Positions 1 through 9,503 of a DNA stretch of 47,020 nucleotides are shown one piece after another. Under the pieces are notes generated by a model that was given only the letters and a program-made list of their open reading frames with translations, ran no database searches and was not told the origin of the DNA. The translations under genes were made by a program, and so were the position numbers. Position 1 is the first letter of the stretch, and every line of letters begins with the position of its first letter. This DNA is from Novosphingobium clariflavum (GTDB taxonomy: Bacteria > Pseudomonadota > Alphaproteobacteria > Sphingomonadales > Sphingomonadaceae): the NCBI RefSeq assembly GCF_026420865.1, contig NZ_JAPCWC010000026.1, forward strand, positions 1 to 47,020, written 5' to 3'.

Positions 1-117
1 ACAGTTTGTTAAAAATCTCAGAAATTCAGCATGTTATGATATCCTCCACGTCCTTGCAGGACAGAAGCCCGGGCTCCTCTGCACGCCCGCCCCGAGAAAA
101 GCCGGAGAATCGCCGGA

Positions 118-1752
118 TCACGCCCGCTGCAGACCCGGCTTCCCATGTTCAATGGCAAAACGCGCATAAGTCGAGAGGCTGCCGCCAGCTGCCGTCACCG
201 TGTCCAACACCTTCAGTTCGCCGACCCAATCGGCGGGAGACACATCGCAAAGGAGATAGCCGCGCTGGTCGGTGGTTGCCTTGAGGAAGCCATTATCGGC
301 CCGGACCTGACGGCTATAGGCGTCTTCGTCGCCCTGCCCGTCGGCGCCCGACGAGATCGAGGTTGCCAGGAACTCGCTCGAAATCACTTTTCCATCGGCT
401 CCCGGTGCATGTTCGTCCTGCACGAGATCCCCCGCATAATGACGGTGTGCGTCGCCCGTCACGTTCACGACATTGCCCGAACAGCGCTTGTCGATGCAAT
501 CGAGCAGGCGGCGGCGGTTGGCCATATAGCCGGGCCATTGGTCCATCGAATATGTCGCCTGGTCGTTCGTGCCCTTCTTTGGCAAGACCTTCCTCTGATC
601 GAGGTTCATCACCATGACCTGATGCGCGATCAGGTTCCAGCGCGTGTCGGATGACCCGAGGCCATCGTAGAGCCACTTCTCCTGTGCGGCGCCCATGATA
701 CTGCGTTCCGCAAATGCCTCAGGGCCGAGCGGAGCCAGAGTGTCCCCGTAAAGCTGGTCGGCACGGTACTGGCGCGTATCGAGCACGAAGGCGTTCAGCA
801 GATCGCCATAACGGGCCTCGCGATACATTCGCATATGGCCGCCCTGCGGCATCGAAGTACGGCGCAGCGGCATGTGCTCGTAATAGGCCTGCATCGCCAT
901 CGCCCGGCGAAAGGCGAAGACTTCGGGCGCCGTACCGTCCTGATCGAAATCGGCGGCCCAGTTGTTGTCGATCTCGTGATCGTCGAAGCTCATCCAGAAC
1001 GGCGCCGAGGCATGTGCGGCCTTGAGGTCGGCGTCCGACTTGTAGAGCGCATAGCGGCGCCGGTAGTCGTCGAGGGTATAGATCTCCCCGCCGACATGGC
1101 GGCGCACTTCGTTGTAGCTGCGGCCATTGGCCTTGAACGGCCCTGCCCCGTGGTCCGGGCCCTCGTAAATGTAGTCGCCATAGTGGAACACGAAGTCCAG
1201 CGCCTCGCAAGCGATGTGGCGCCATGCTGTGTAGAGGCCCTGCTCGTAGTGCTGGCAACCGGCGGCGACGAAGCGCAGACGCTGGACCTTGGCACCTGCA
1301 GCAGGCAAAGTGCGGCTGCGGCCGGTCATGCTTTGCTCGCTGCCGACGCGGAAGCGGTACCAATAGGGCCGATCGGGGCGCAGCCCCGCGACTTCGACAT
1401 GGACCGAATGGGCGAGCTCGGGATGTGCCAGCGCCTCGCCCTTCATGGCGACCCTCGCGAAATGTTCGTCCTCAGCCACTTCCCACAGCACCGCGACGGG
1501 CTTCAGCGCCATGCCGCCATAGGGTTCGAGCGGCTTGGGAGCCAGCCGGGTCCAGATCACGAAGCCGTCGCTGGCCGGATCGCCCGAGGCCACACCCAGC
1601 GTGAAGGGATCGCTGCCGAATTTCGGATCGGCCATGAGGTTGCGCGGATAAGGGCGCTCCTGCCCGAAAGCGGCAAAAGGGAAAGCGCCGATCAGGCCGG
1701 CACCGCCGGCACCGAGCAACTGAAGGGCGTGGCGACGATCAAAGGGGCGCAT
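118..1752 (-). CDS. phoD: PhoD-type alkaline phosphatase/phosphodiesterase, Tat-exported
   Basis: Predicted metal-dependent phosphatase of the PhoD family (544 aa), acting in the periplasm on phosphate mono- or diesters. The N-terminus has a twin-arginine-like signal (DRRHALQLLG followed by a hydrophobic stretch to about residue 30). Family motifs are present: FHYGDYIYEGPD, SFDDHEIDNNW and VTGDAHRHYAGDL, which supply metal ligands in PhoD enzymes. The open frame extends 49 codons further upstream, but that would run into the TonB receptor gene and would bury the Tat signal, so the ATG at 1752 was chosen. It is the last gene of the sigma/FecR/receptor run, 62 bp after the receptor, so receptor and enzyme probably serve the same substrate. 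Which phosphoester is used cannot be read from the sequence. Confidence 0.88.
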   Translation of the reverse strand: MRPFDRRHALQLLGAGGAGLIGAFPFAAFGQERPYPRNLMADPKFGSDPFTLGVASGDPASDGFVIWTRLAPKPLEPYGGMALKPVAVLWEVAEDEHFARVAMKGEALAHPELAHSVHVEVAGLRPDRPYWYRFRVGSEQSMTGRSRTLPAAGAKVQRLRFVAAGCQHYEQGLYTAWRHIACEALDFVFHYGDYIYEGPDHGAGPFKANGRSYNEVRRHVGGEIYTLDDYRRRYALYKSDADLKAAHASAPFWMSFDDHEIDNNWAADFDQDGTAPEVFAFRRAMAMQAYYEHMPLRRTSMPQGGHMRMYREARYGDLLNAFVLDTRQYRADQLYGDTLAPLGPEAFAERSIMGAAQEKWLYDGLGSSDTRWNLIAHQVMVMNLDQRKVLPKKGTNDQATYSMDQWPGYMANRRRLLDCIDKRCSGNVVNVTGDAHRHYAGDLVQDEHAPGADGKVISSEFLATSISSGADGQGDEDAYSRQVRADNGFLKATTDQRGYLLCDVSPADWVGELKVLDTVTAAGGSLSTYARFAIEHGKPGLQRA

Positions 1753-1814
1753 GGGCTGGCTTTCTGCAGGGATCAGTCGGAAAGGCGTATCTGGGCGGCG
1801 TGGACACGTTCCGG

Positions 1815-4670
1815 TCAACGGATGATAAGGTGGATGAATGCGGTGCGGCCGTAGTCGTCCACCTCGGTGTAGTGCTGGAGCTTTTCGCCCATCAGCCACT
1901 TCGGCTTCTCCCCCAGCACGTTGTAGAATTCGTACTTGAGCGTCGCGAACGAGGTGATCTTCTGGGTGAGGCTGAGGTCCACCGTGCCATAACCCGCACG
2001 GCCTTCGTCCAGCCAGGGCGAGGCGCCGACGCTCTCGAGATATTTGCCGCGATAATTGTAGCGCGCGGTGAAGGCGCTGCGCAGGAACGGGGTGTGCCAG
2101 GTCACCCCGGCATTGGCGAGGATCTCGGGCTGGTAAAGCATCCGGTCGATGCTGCGGGTGCCGCTGTCGCTCACCACGTCCATGTGCCCCTTCATCCAGG
2201 TCAGGTTGGCGAAGAGGTCGAACTTCTGGCCGGCAAATTTGATGCCCTTGTTCTCGATCCGGCCCTCGATACCGAAGATGCGCGAACCAGAGGCGTTGAG
2301 GGGCTGGCTGATCTTGTAGGTGGTATCGTCAACCACCGTGTAGCTGGTGAGGTCGTAGATATCGTCGGCGATCCACTTGGCGAAGGCACTCACCCCGAAC
2401 AGGCCCTTGTCGCCGTGGAAACTCTGCGTGAAGGTCACGTCGAGATTGGTCGCCCGGCGGGGCTTGAGGTCGGGGTTGCCCTGGCTGATCGTGCAGCCCT
2501 CGCCGCCGTCGTCGGTCTCGCCGCAGCTCACGCTGCGGGCCTGGGCGACATCGCCGGGCGTCGGGCGGCCGATGGTGCGACTGGCCGAACCGCTCAGCAC
2601 GGTGCGGCGCGCCAGCCTGTATTCTGCCGAGAACGAGGGCAACGGGAAATCGTAACCGCCGCGATTGCGGGTCATGCCGTCGATCGCGCCTTCCGACACG
2701 TAAGGCGTGTCCGCCGCAAAGCGTGTATGGTCGAGCCGCAAGCCCCAGACGAGCGCCAGCCTGTCCGTTCGGTAGTGCAGCGCGGCATAGGGCGTCAGCG
2801 TGGTCTCGTCATAGCGATAGTCGGAAATCAGGCTGTCGTAAGCCGAATTGGTCGCATCGACCGTCAGTTCCGCCATCTTGTCGACAAAGCGATAGTCGAT
2901 CCACGGCATCGCCCCGATCGCCCCCAGCGCGGTATAGTCCGGCGTGAACAGGTAGTCGGTCATGACCATGCCGGTCTTGTATTCGGTCTCGTCGAGGTTG
3001 CGGCGCAGGATCAGGTTGCGCCATTCCGCGCCGACCGCAAAACCCAGTCCGCGATCCTCCTCCTCGGCATTCCAGGTATAGTCGATGCGCGCATTGCCCA
3101 TGTCCTCGCGGGCGACGCGAAACATGTCATAGGCCGTGCTGAGGTTGTAGGTCGTCTTTGCCGGATCGAGCGCGTTCGCATCGCTGAGCGAGGTCACGTA
3201 AGGCAGATTGCCCAGCCCACCGTTCGAGGCATACGTGATATAGGCCGATTTGGGATAGGCCCGCGCGACGATCGAATACTGGTGATTGTCGTAAAGCGCC
3301 TTGTTGTAGCCGCCCCGGATCTCAAGAACACCCGCACCCGCCTTCCACGAAAGATCGCCGATCACGCCGAACAACCGGCGGTCCCAGTTGTCGTGGCGAT
3401 AGCGCGTGTAGATCGAATTGAGCTGCTGGCGGCCGCCGTCCTCGGTCTGGTCGTAGATCGCGCTCTTGGTGTAGTAGTCCTGCTTGTTCATGGTGGAATC
3501 TTCGTAACGGCGCCGCCCGAAGGCCATGATCGAGGCATAGAGGCTCTCGTCGGCCGACTGCCATTCGAGCTTGGCCGAACCACCATAAGAGCGCAGCGTA
3601 TTGGTATAGCTGGCATATTGCTGGTCGTAGGGCACGACCAGGCCGTTCCAGTTGGGATCCTGCGGGCTGGCGAGCTTCTTGCCGGCATCGCTGAAGTAGT
3701 ACTTGGTTGCCTGCCAGTACTTGGCCGAGTTGCGGATGCGCTTCTGGTATTCACCGGAAAGCACGATGCCGAACTGGCCGCCGGGGCCGAAGCGATCGCT
3801 GACGACACCCTTGATGCCCTCGCCCCAGTGCGCGCCCGAACCCGTAATGGCGTTGATATGCGCCGGTCCGCGATAGGTCGAATAGATGCCGTTCAGGTCG
3901 ATCACCTTGTAGAGACCGTCGTGATCGAAGGCGCTGCGGGTGGCGACGTTGACGACACCGCCGATCGCGTCCCCCGGAAGCTCGGGGGTAAAGCTCTTGT
4001 AGACCTCGTTTCCCGCGCTCATGTTCGAGGGCAGCAGTTGCAGGTTCACCTGCCGAGAACCATCGCCGTCCGAACCGATCGAGGCGATGGAAAGGCCGTC
4101 GATGGTGGTCGCGTTGAGATTGGCGGAAATGCCGCGGATCGAGATGAAGCGCGGGGTATCGCCTTCCTCGATGCCGGTCACGCCGGGCAGGGTGACAAGC
4201 TGCTCGACCACCGAGCCATCGCCGCCCGCCAATGTCGCGACATCGTCGAACCGCACGGTATCGACCACCGCCGTCGCCTTGCGGGTCATGCGCGAGGGCA
4301 CACGGCGGGCTTCGACAAGGATCGCACCGCCCCGATTCGGCGCGGCAACCGCCCCGCCTTCATGCCGCCCCAGCGTGATGACGGTGCCGTCGATCGACAT
4401 GACGTCCAGCCCGGTGCCGCGCAGCAGCCGGCCCAGCGCTTCATCGATATCCAGATTGCCCTTCACCGCATTGGTGCGCCTGCCCCGCGTCAGGTCCTTT
4501 TCGACAAGGACCTGCACCCCGGCCTGCCGCGCAAAGCTCTGGATGCCCGCGGCGGCGGGCTGGGCGGGTACATCGATCGATGCCGTGCGAGCCTCCACGG
4601 CCACGGGCACGCAGATCGCTGCCAGCCCAGCACCAAGCATCCATATCGAAGTACGCGAAACCGAAAACAT
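1815..4670 (-). CDS. TonB-dependent receptor with N-terminal STN signalling domain
   Basis: Outer-membrane active transporter of 951 aa that takes up a scarce ligand using TonB energy and signals its presence inwards. A signal peptide covers residues 1-27. An STN domain (about 30-100, with the stretch GIQSFARQAGVQVLVEK) is the part that contacts a FecR-type anti-sigma. The plug follows (about 135-250: VVEQLVTLPGVTGIEEGD, RFISIRGI, GDAIGGVVNVATR), then a 22-strand-type barrel. A good ribosome site (GGAGG, 4675-4679 on the complement) fits the ATG at 4670. It lies 80 bp behind fecR and before phoD. STN plus adjacent FecI/FecR makes it a transducing receptor. The ligand is unknown; the phosphatase suggests an organophosphate or a phosphorylated compound (inference). 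Confidence 0.93.
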   Translation of the reverse strand: MFSVSRTSIWMLGAGLAAICVPVAVEARTASIDVPAQPAAAGIQSFARQAGVQVLVEKDLTRGRRTNAVKGNLDIDEALGRLLRGTGLDVMSIDGTVITLGRHEGGAVAAPNRGGAILVEARRVPSRMTRKATAVVDTVRFDDVATLAGGDGSVVEQLVTLPGVTGIEEGDTPRFISIRGISANLNATTIDGLSIASIGSDGDGSRQVNLQLLPSNMSAGNEVYKSFTPELPGDAIGGVVNVATRSAFDHDGLYKVIDLNGIYSTYRGPAHINAITGSGAHWGEGIKGVVSDRFGPGGQFGIVLSGEYQKRIRNSAKYWQATKYYFSDAGKKLASPQDPNWNGLVVPYDQQYASYTNTLRSYGGSAKLEWQSADESLYASIMAFGRRRYEDSTMNKQDYYTKSAIYDQTEDGGRQQLNSIYTRYRHDNWDRRLFGVIGDLSWKAGAGVLEIRGGYNKALYDNHQYSIVARAYPKSAYITYASNGGLGNLPYVTSLSDANALDPAKTTYNLSTAYDMFRVAREDMGNARIDYTWNAEEEDRGLGFAVGAEWRNLILRRNLDETEYKTGMVMTDYLFTPDYTALGAIGAMPWIDYRFVDKMAELTVDATNSAYDSLISDYRYDETTLTPYAALHYRTDRLALVWGLRLDHTRFAADTPYVSEGAIDGMTRNRGGYDFPLPSFSAEYRLARRTVLSGSASRTIGRPTPGDVAQARSVSCGETDDGGEGCTISQGNPDLKPRRATNLDVTFTQSFHGDKGLFGVSAFAKWIADDIYDLTSYTVVDDTTYKISQPLNASGSRIFGIEGRIENKGIKFAGQKFDLFANLTWMKGHMDVVSDSGTRSIDRMLYQPEILANAGVTWHTPFLRSAFTARYNYRGKYLESVGASPWLDEGRAGYGTVDLSLTQKITSFATLKYEFYNVLGEKPKWLMGEKLQHYTEVDDYGRTAFIHLIIR

Positions 4671-4750
4671 GAAACCTCCACCTGTTGCTGCACAGGAAGA
4701 GGATCGACAAAAACAAACCCCTCACTTCGATTGAGAAATATTTCAGATTA

Positions 4751-5680
4751 CTATTCGATGACTATTTCATTTCCATTTGATGACACCTTGGAACGCGTCA
4801 ACCTGGCGAGTGCCTGCGCGAATTCCTGTGCCTGGCTGGTCTGGAAATAGCCGACCAGCCGGTACTGTGCCGCACGCGGGTTACGGATGCGGATCGGGCG
4901 CAGGCTATAGCGGTTGAATTCCGCCGCCGCCTGCAGACCCGTCTCGCCATCCAGCCCGATCTCGCCCCGCCGCCAGGCCAGCGCCTGATCCACGTCCACC
5001 GTTACCGGCGGTGCCTGCACGGCAATGTCGGTGCGCAGCAGCGCCTCGTCGCCGCGCGCGATGGCCATGGGGCGTTGTCCCGAGCCGTCGACCCAGGCCA
5101 GAACCCGTCCTTCGCTGACGACCACCCGCACGCCCTGCGCGACACGGCGCACCGAAAACGCGGTGCCGGTAGCCCGCACATGCACGCGGCCCACCGTGAC
5201 TTCGAACGGCCGCGCGCGGTTGTGTGCAACCCTGAACCACGCCTCCCCCTGCCGCAGCGTCAGATCGCGGCGTGTGTGCGAATAGGCAACGTCGAGCTGG
5301 CTAGCGGTATTGAGCGCGGCAAGCGAGCCGTCCGCCAGCGTGACCTGGCGCTGTTCGCCGATTTCGGTGGCATAGTCCGGCGCGGCGGGCACCAGCAGGA
5401 ACAGCGCCAGTGAAGCCGCCATGGCGGCCAGCCCCCCCATTGCCGCCACCGCCACTGCCCTCGGGCGCATCCACCGGTGCCAGCGGGGCGACACCCGCTC
5501 CGCTTCCGGTCGAGGCGCCGCATCGAACAGGTTCAGAACCGCCTGCGCCCGCACGAAAGCGCCGCGATGGCGGCGATCCGCATCGAGCCAGGCATCGAGT
5601 TCGGCCTGCTCCGCCGCGTCGAGCACTCCCGCGTCGCCGCGCATGGCCCAGGCACTGGCGATATCGTCAATGGAGGGCAT
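4751..5680 (-). CDS. fecR: FecR-family anti-sigma/signal transducer
   Basis: Inner-membrane regulator (309 aa) that passes the signal from the TonB receptor to the ECF sigma factor. The cytoplasmic N-terminus has the W-containing DUF4880-type segment (SIDDIASAWAMRGD... FVRAQAVLNLFD). A single membrane helix lies at about residues 75-95 (AMGGLAAMAASLALFLLV). The periplasmic FecR domain contains the typical LADGSLAALNTASQLDVAY and LRQGEAWFRVAH stretches, and a C-terminal DUF4974-like part (AAAEFNRYSLRPIRI) normally touches the STN domain. The frame is open 29 codons further upstream, but the ATG at 5680 overlaps the sigma gene by only 14 bp and begins where FecR homology begins. The overlap suggests translational coupling. 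Confidence 0.9.
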   Translation of the reverse strand: MPSIDDIASAWAMRGDAGVLDAAEQAELDAWLDADRRHRGAFVRAQAVLNLFDAAPRPEAERVSPRWHRWMRPRAVAVAAMGGLAAMAASLALFLLVPAAPDYATEIGEQRQVTLADGSLAALNTASQLDVAYSHTRRDLTLRQGEAWFRVAHNRARPFEVTVGRVHVRATGTAFSVRRVAQGVRVVVSEGRVLAWVDGSGQRPMAIARGDEALLRTDIAVQAPPVTVDVDQALAWRRGEIGLDGETGLQAAAEFNRYSLRPIRIRNPRAAQYRLVGYFQTSQAQEFAQALARLTRSKVSSNGNEIVIE

Positions 5681-6350
5681 GGATGGCAGTCTCGTCTCGG
5701 GGATCGATCTTCGGGTCGGGAGTCCGGGCGCTGTCCGGCTTGCTGTCGTCATGCCGGTCATCGTCACCGGCCATCCTTTTCATCAGCAGCCGCAATCCCC
5801 GCAAGGCATTATTCTCGACCACTTTCTCGGTCACGCCAAGGTAGCTGGCGGTTTCCTTCTGCGAGAATCCATGGAGCCGGCGCATTTCCAGCGCATGGCG
5901 ATAGGCCGGCGGCAGCGCGGCGATCAGGTCGAGCGCCCGGCGCAGCTGCAGCCGCGCGCCGACCGCCTGCTCGGGTGAAGGCGCTTCGTCCGGCATCCCG
6001 TCGATTTCGGCCTGATCCGCCGCCTCGAAAGGCACCAGCCGCGCCCGGCGCACGGTGTGGACAACGATCGAGCGAACCGTGGCGAAGAAGTAGGCACGGC
6101 CGTTCAGGATATGCCGGTGGTCTGGCAGTTCGGACAGCCGGCAATAGGCCTCCTGGACAACGTCGTCGACATCCCCCTGCCCGCGCAGGCTCCTGCGCAG
6201 CCACGCGCGGACTTCCGCCTCATGCGGCAATATCTGCGAGGTAATCCAGCGGATCCTCTCCTCGCGCAAATCCTGTGCGGACACCAGTGCGACCCATCGA
6301 CCTTGGACCTGGACGGTCCGGCGCCCCAAAGCCACAACGGTGCGACACAT
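5667..6350 (-). CDS. ECF RNA polymerase sigma factor, FecI-like
   Basis: Extracytoplasmic-function sigma-70 factor that should direct transcription of the receptor unit behind it when FecR releases it. Region 2 is recognisable (RGQGDVDDVVQEAYCRL, GRAYFFATVRSIV) and region 4 ends in a helix-turn-helix (FSQKETASYLGVTEKVVENN). About 35 charged residues (DDDRHDDSKPDSARTPDPKI) trail behind region 4. The start is uncertain: the ATG at 6350 gives 227 aa with about 20 residues before any homology, and a GTG about 23 codons downstream (GTG TCC GCA CAG) is an alternative. Only 25 bp separate it from the oprB stop codon, so it may be read from the fru transcript or from a promoter inside oprB. Confidence 0.9.
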   Translation of the reverse strand: MCRTVVALGRRTVQVQGRWVALVSAQDLREERIRWITSQILPHEAEVRAWLRRSLRGQGDVDDVVQEAYCRLSELPDHRHILNGRAYFFATVRSIVVHTVRRARLVPFEAADQAEIDGMPDEAPSPEQAVGARLQLRRALDLIAALPPAYRHALEMRRLHGFSQKETASYLGVTEKVVENNALRGLRLLMKRMAGDDDRHDDSKPDSARTPDPKIDPRDETAIHALH

Positions 6351-6375
6351 TCATGACATTGCGCGATTTTTCACG

Positions 6376-7737
6376 TCAATGTCCCAGCAGAGTCGGCGCA
6401 TCGATGGTGAACTTGAAACCGACGATCAGCGCGTCCCTGATGTCCCGGGTGCGGAAGGGCGCGCCGGTCTGGTCGGGATGCAGGATGTACTGCACATTGG
6501 GCGATATGCGGATCGCCGGGCCAAGCTGGGCGCCATAGGCCAGTTCCATCATGTACTGGTGACGCTGGATCTTCCCGTCGCCGCCCGCCGAGGCCCGCGC
6601 GGCGCGCATGCGCTCCATGGCAAGGTCGCTGAAACGCTGGTCGCTGATCATGAAACCGATGGTATCGGCATCGCGCCCGGGAAACGTTCCGGTCTGCACC
6701 ACGCCGAAGTCGAGGAAGCGGCTTTCCTCGACACGGCCGGAAAGATTGGTCATCGCCACCCCGAAGACGCTGAGGCCGCGCTGCGAACGGGGATCGGGCC
6801 GGGTCAGGCGCTGGTCGAAGCGGAAGTAGATGCCCGAGCGGCCGTTACGCGTCTGCGCCGCGCGCCCGGTGAGGATGGCGATGCCGCCCTGATCGTCGCG
6901 CAGCGGATCGGCATAGTCCCCCCGGTCGAACCAGCCGCCGACGATGTAGTGGCCGGGCAGGCGCACGCCCTCGCCTTCATTGGAGTAGCCCAGTTCCCAC
7001 GGCACGATCACGCCGGTAGCGTTCTTGATGCTCGGGTTGAAGCCGTGGTCGCTGGCGCGCTTGCGGTCGGGGTTGACCTCGTAGGCGCCGACATGGACGG
7101 TCACGTGCGGCAGGACTTCGGCCTTGGCGCGGATCATCCAGCTCGATGCCGGAAAATAGGTGAAGTTGCTGTTCTTGAAGACGAACGTCGGGTTGCCGCA
7201 GCCCGAGTTACCCTGAAAGTTGCAGTAGATCGGCGAGTTCAGGAAATGGATGTTGGCCTGGCTGCGCCCCGCCTCGATCATCAGGCGGTCGTTCAGCAGC
7301 TTCTGCTCCCAGGTCAGGATCGCGAGGTGGGTGTTCTGGGTGCCCCAGATTTCCTGAACCGAAGTGTTGTTGCCCAGCGCCAGCGCCGAGAGGCTCTCGC
7401 CGTGGCGGTTGGTGATCGCGGCGTGGATGGTGCCGCCACCGATGCCGACGATACGGTCCATGTCGAGATCGGCGCCGACATAGATCTGCCCGGCATAGGC
7501 GGCATCGCGGCGCAGGCCGCCGCTGACGTTCGTGGCCGCCTCTCCGGTGTAGCTGAGCGCGAGGGTAATGCCGTCATCGGCCAGCGGCTGCCACGGCTTG
7601 GTCGCTTCAGCCTGTGTCTCTGTAGCCGTTGTGTCCCCGGAAACCGCCTCCTGCGCCGTGGCAGCAGACATGCCGGCAGACAAGGAAAGGGCGATGGCAC
7701 CTGCGCAGCAGGCGCCCTTGAGCAGTGCGAACCGCAT
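6376..7737 (-). CDS. oprB: OprB-family carbohydrate-selective porin
   Basis: Outer-membrane porin (453 aa) that lets sugars diffuse into the periplasm. A signal peptide ends near residue 29 (GMSAATAQE). The body has OprB hallmarks: LSYTGEAATNVSGGLRRDA, LDMDRIVGIGGGTIH, WGTQNTHLAILTWEQKLLND, and the late part YQFE-like MMELAYGAQLGPAIRISPNVQYILHP (shown here only as description of the C-terminal strands). Two cysteines (YCNFQGNSGCG, about residues 170-180) could form a loop disulphide. It follows fruA by 53 bp on the same strand and is therefore the likely outer-membrane entry for fructose in this operon. Fructose as the substrate is inferred from context only. Confidence 0.9.
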   Translation of the reverse strand: MRFALLKGACCAGAIALSLSAGMSAATAQEAVSGDTTATETQAEATKPWQPLADDGITLALSYTGEAATNVSGGLRRDAAYAGQIYVGADLDMDRIVGIGGGTIHAAITNRHGESLSALALGNNTSVQEIWGTQNTHLAILTWEQKLLNDRLMIEAGRSQANIHFLNSPIYCNFQGNSGCGNPTFVFKNSNFTYFPASSWMIRAKAEVLPHVTVHVGAYEVNPDRKRASDHGFNPSIKNATGVIVPWELGYSNEGEGVRLPGHYIVGGWFDRGDYADPLRDDQGGIAILTGRAAQTRNGRSGIYFRFDQRLTRPDPRSQRGLSVFGVAMTNLSGRVEESRFLDFGVVQTGTFPGRDADTIGFMISDQRFSDLAMERMRAARASAGGDGKIQRHQYMMELAYGAQLGPAIRISPNVQYILHPDQTGAPFRTRDIRDALIVGFKFTIDAPTLLGH

Positions 7738-7790
7738 CGAAACGTATCCTCTCTTGGATCGGCCCGGTCTTGCGCCGGACCGGAATTATG

Positions 7791-9503
7791 TCAGGCGGCG
7801 GCCGCTTCCGCCGAGGCCGGGCGCGGCTTGAGCAGGCCGACAAGGACCCCGCTCACCAGCACGCCTGCCAGAATGGCGAGCCCGTAAACCGCCAGATGCG
7901 TGACCGCGCCGGGGATCGGCAGGACGAACACACCGCCATGCGGCACCTTGAGCTCGACGCCCCCCGCCATCGAAATGGCCCCGGCAATCGCCGAACCCGC
8001 CATCAGCGAGGGGATCACCCGGAACGGAGCGCGCGCGGCGAAGGGGATCGCGCCCTCGGTGATGAAGGCAAGCCCCAGCACGGCGGCGGCGCCTCCGGCC
8101 TCGCGCTCCTCGGTCGTGAAACGATCGCGGAACAGGCGGGTGGCAAGGCCCACGGCCAGCGGCGGCACCATGCCTGCCGCCATCGTCGCAGCCATCGGCG
8201 TATAGACCTGGCTCGAAATCAGCCCGACCGAGAAGGCATAACCCGCCTTGTTGACCGGCCCGCCCATGTCGAAGGCCGACATCGCGCCCAGGATCACGCC
8301 CAGCAGGATCGCGCTCGATCCCTGCATCGAGCGCAGCCACTCGGTCAGGAACGCCAGCGCGGCAGCGACCGGCGTGCCGACCGCGTAGATCATCAGCAGC
8401 CCGGTCAGCAGCGTGCCCAGCAGTGGCAGGATCAGCACCGGCTTCAGACCCGCGAGGTTCTTGGGCAGCTTGATCAGCCGGTTGAGCCACTCGACGCCGT
8501 AACCGGCAATGAAGCCCGCGACGATGCCGCCCAGGAAGCCTGCGCCCAGGTTGGCAGCCAGCATCCCGCCGATCATGCCAGGCGCGATGCCGGGACGGTC
8601 GGCCACCGAATAGGCGATATAGCCCGCCAGCGCCGGCACGATCAGCGCGAAACCGCCCTGCGCGCCGATGCGGAACAGCGCATTGGCGAGAGTCCCCTCA
8701 GCGGCTGCGCTGTTGGCATTGATGCCCCCCAGCGCAAAGGCCATGGCAATCATCAGGCCGCCCGCGACCACGAAGGGCAGCATGAAGGAAACGCCGGTCA
8801 TCAGGTGCTTGTAGGGACCGGCGCGCTCGGTTGCGGCGCCGGCAGTCTCGGCCGAAGCCGCCCCGCCCTGCACTTTCGCCCCACCCTGCACTTTCGCCTC
8901 TGCCAGCGCGCGTTCGATCAGCGCCTTGCCGCCGGAGATGGCGGGCTTGGTGCTCGATGCGAAGACCCGCTTACCGGCGAAGCGCGCACGGTCGACCTCA
9001 CGGTCGGCGGCAATGATGACCACGTCGGCCGCGGCGATCTCTTCCGCCGTCAGCGGCGAACCGGCGCCGACCGAGCCCTGCGTTTCCACGCGGATCGGAT
9101 AGCCCAGTTGCTTCGCGCCTTCCTGAAGGCCTTCGGCCGCCATGAAGGTATGCGCGATGCCGGTGGGGCACGAGGTGATCGCCACCACGCGGGGAGTATC
9201 GACGGCGGCCTGCGGTTCCTGCACCAGCGCGGCGGCCGGATCGGCCAGCACCGCCTCCAGCGTCACCCGGCGCTGCGGGGCGAGCGGCAGTCTGGCCGCA
9301 GCCTCGTCATTGGCGGCGACCAGCAGCAGCGTGTCGCCCGCCTGCAATTCCTCGGGCAAAGGGTTGAGCACGCCCTGTCCGGTGCGCACCTCGATCTCGA
9401 TGTCGCGGCCCTTGGCACGCGCCGCCTTGCGCAGCGCCTCCCCGGCAAGCACGCCCTGTACGGCTGAATCGGCCGCATCGATAACTGCGTAGAGCTTGGC
9501 CAT
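7791..9503 (-). CDS. fruA: PTS fructose-specific EIIB'BC component
   Basis: Inner-membrane permease (570 aa) that imports fructose and phosphorylates it to fructose-1-phosphate. Residues 1-95 are the B' domain, without an active cysteine. The EIIB domain has the phosphoacceptor in ITSCPTGIAHTFMAAE (Cys112). An Ala/Gly-rich linker with a repeated AKVQGG leads to EIIC from about residue 235 (YKHLMTGVSFMLPFVVAGGL), with the usual hydrophobic helices and a GAMSAFDMGGPVNKAGYAF stretch. The stop of fruK and the start of fruA share one base (TAATG), so translation is coupled. Phosphate comes from the EIIA domain of FruB two genes upstream. The internal 18-bp repeat in the linker is near 8866-8897. 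Confidence 0.96.
   Translation of the reverse strand: MAKLYAVIDAADSAVQGVLAGEALRKAARAKGRDIEIEVRTGQGVLNPLPEELQAGDTLLLVAANDEAAARLPLAPQRRVTLEAVLADPAAALVQEPQAAVDTPRVVAITSCPTGIAHTFMAAEGLQEGAKQLGYPIRVETQGSVGAGSPLTAEEIAAADVVIIAADREVDRARFAGKRVFASSTKPAISGGKALIERALAEAKVQGGAKVQGGAASAETAGAATERAGPYKHLMTGVSFMLPFVVAGGLMIAMAFALGGINANSAAAEGTLANALFRIGAQGGFALIVPALAGYIAYSVADRPGIAPGMIGGMLAANLGAGFLGGIVAGFIAGYGVEWLNRLIKLPKNLAGLKPVLILPLLGTLLTGLLMIYAVGTPVAAALAFLTEWLRSMQGSSAILLGVILGAMSAFDMGGPVNKAGYAFSVGLISSQVYTPMAATMAAGMVPPLAVGLATRLFRDRFTTEEREAGGAAAVLGLAFITEGAIPFAARAPFRVIPSLMAGSAIAGAISMAGGVELKVPHGGVFVLPIPGAVTHLAVYGLAILAGVLVSGVLVGLLKPRPASAEAAAA

Noticed and set aside
1800..4850. A 1016-codon open frame on the plus strand antisense to the TonB receptor
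   Set aside because: It mirrors the receptor gene; composition (many Val, Arg, His, Ala) has no domain, while the minus-strand frame has STN, plug and barrel.
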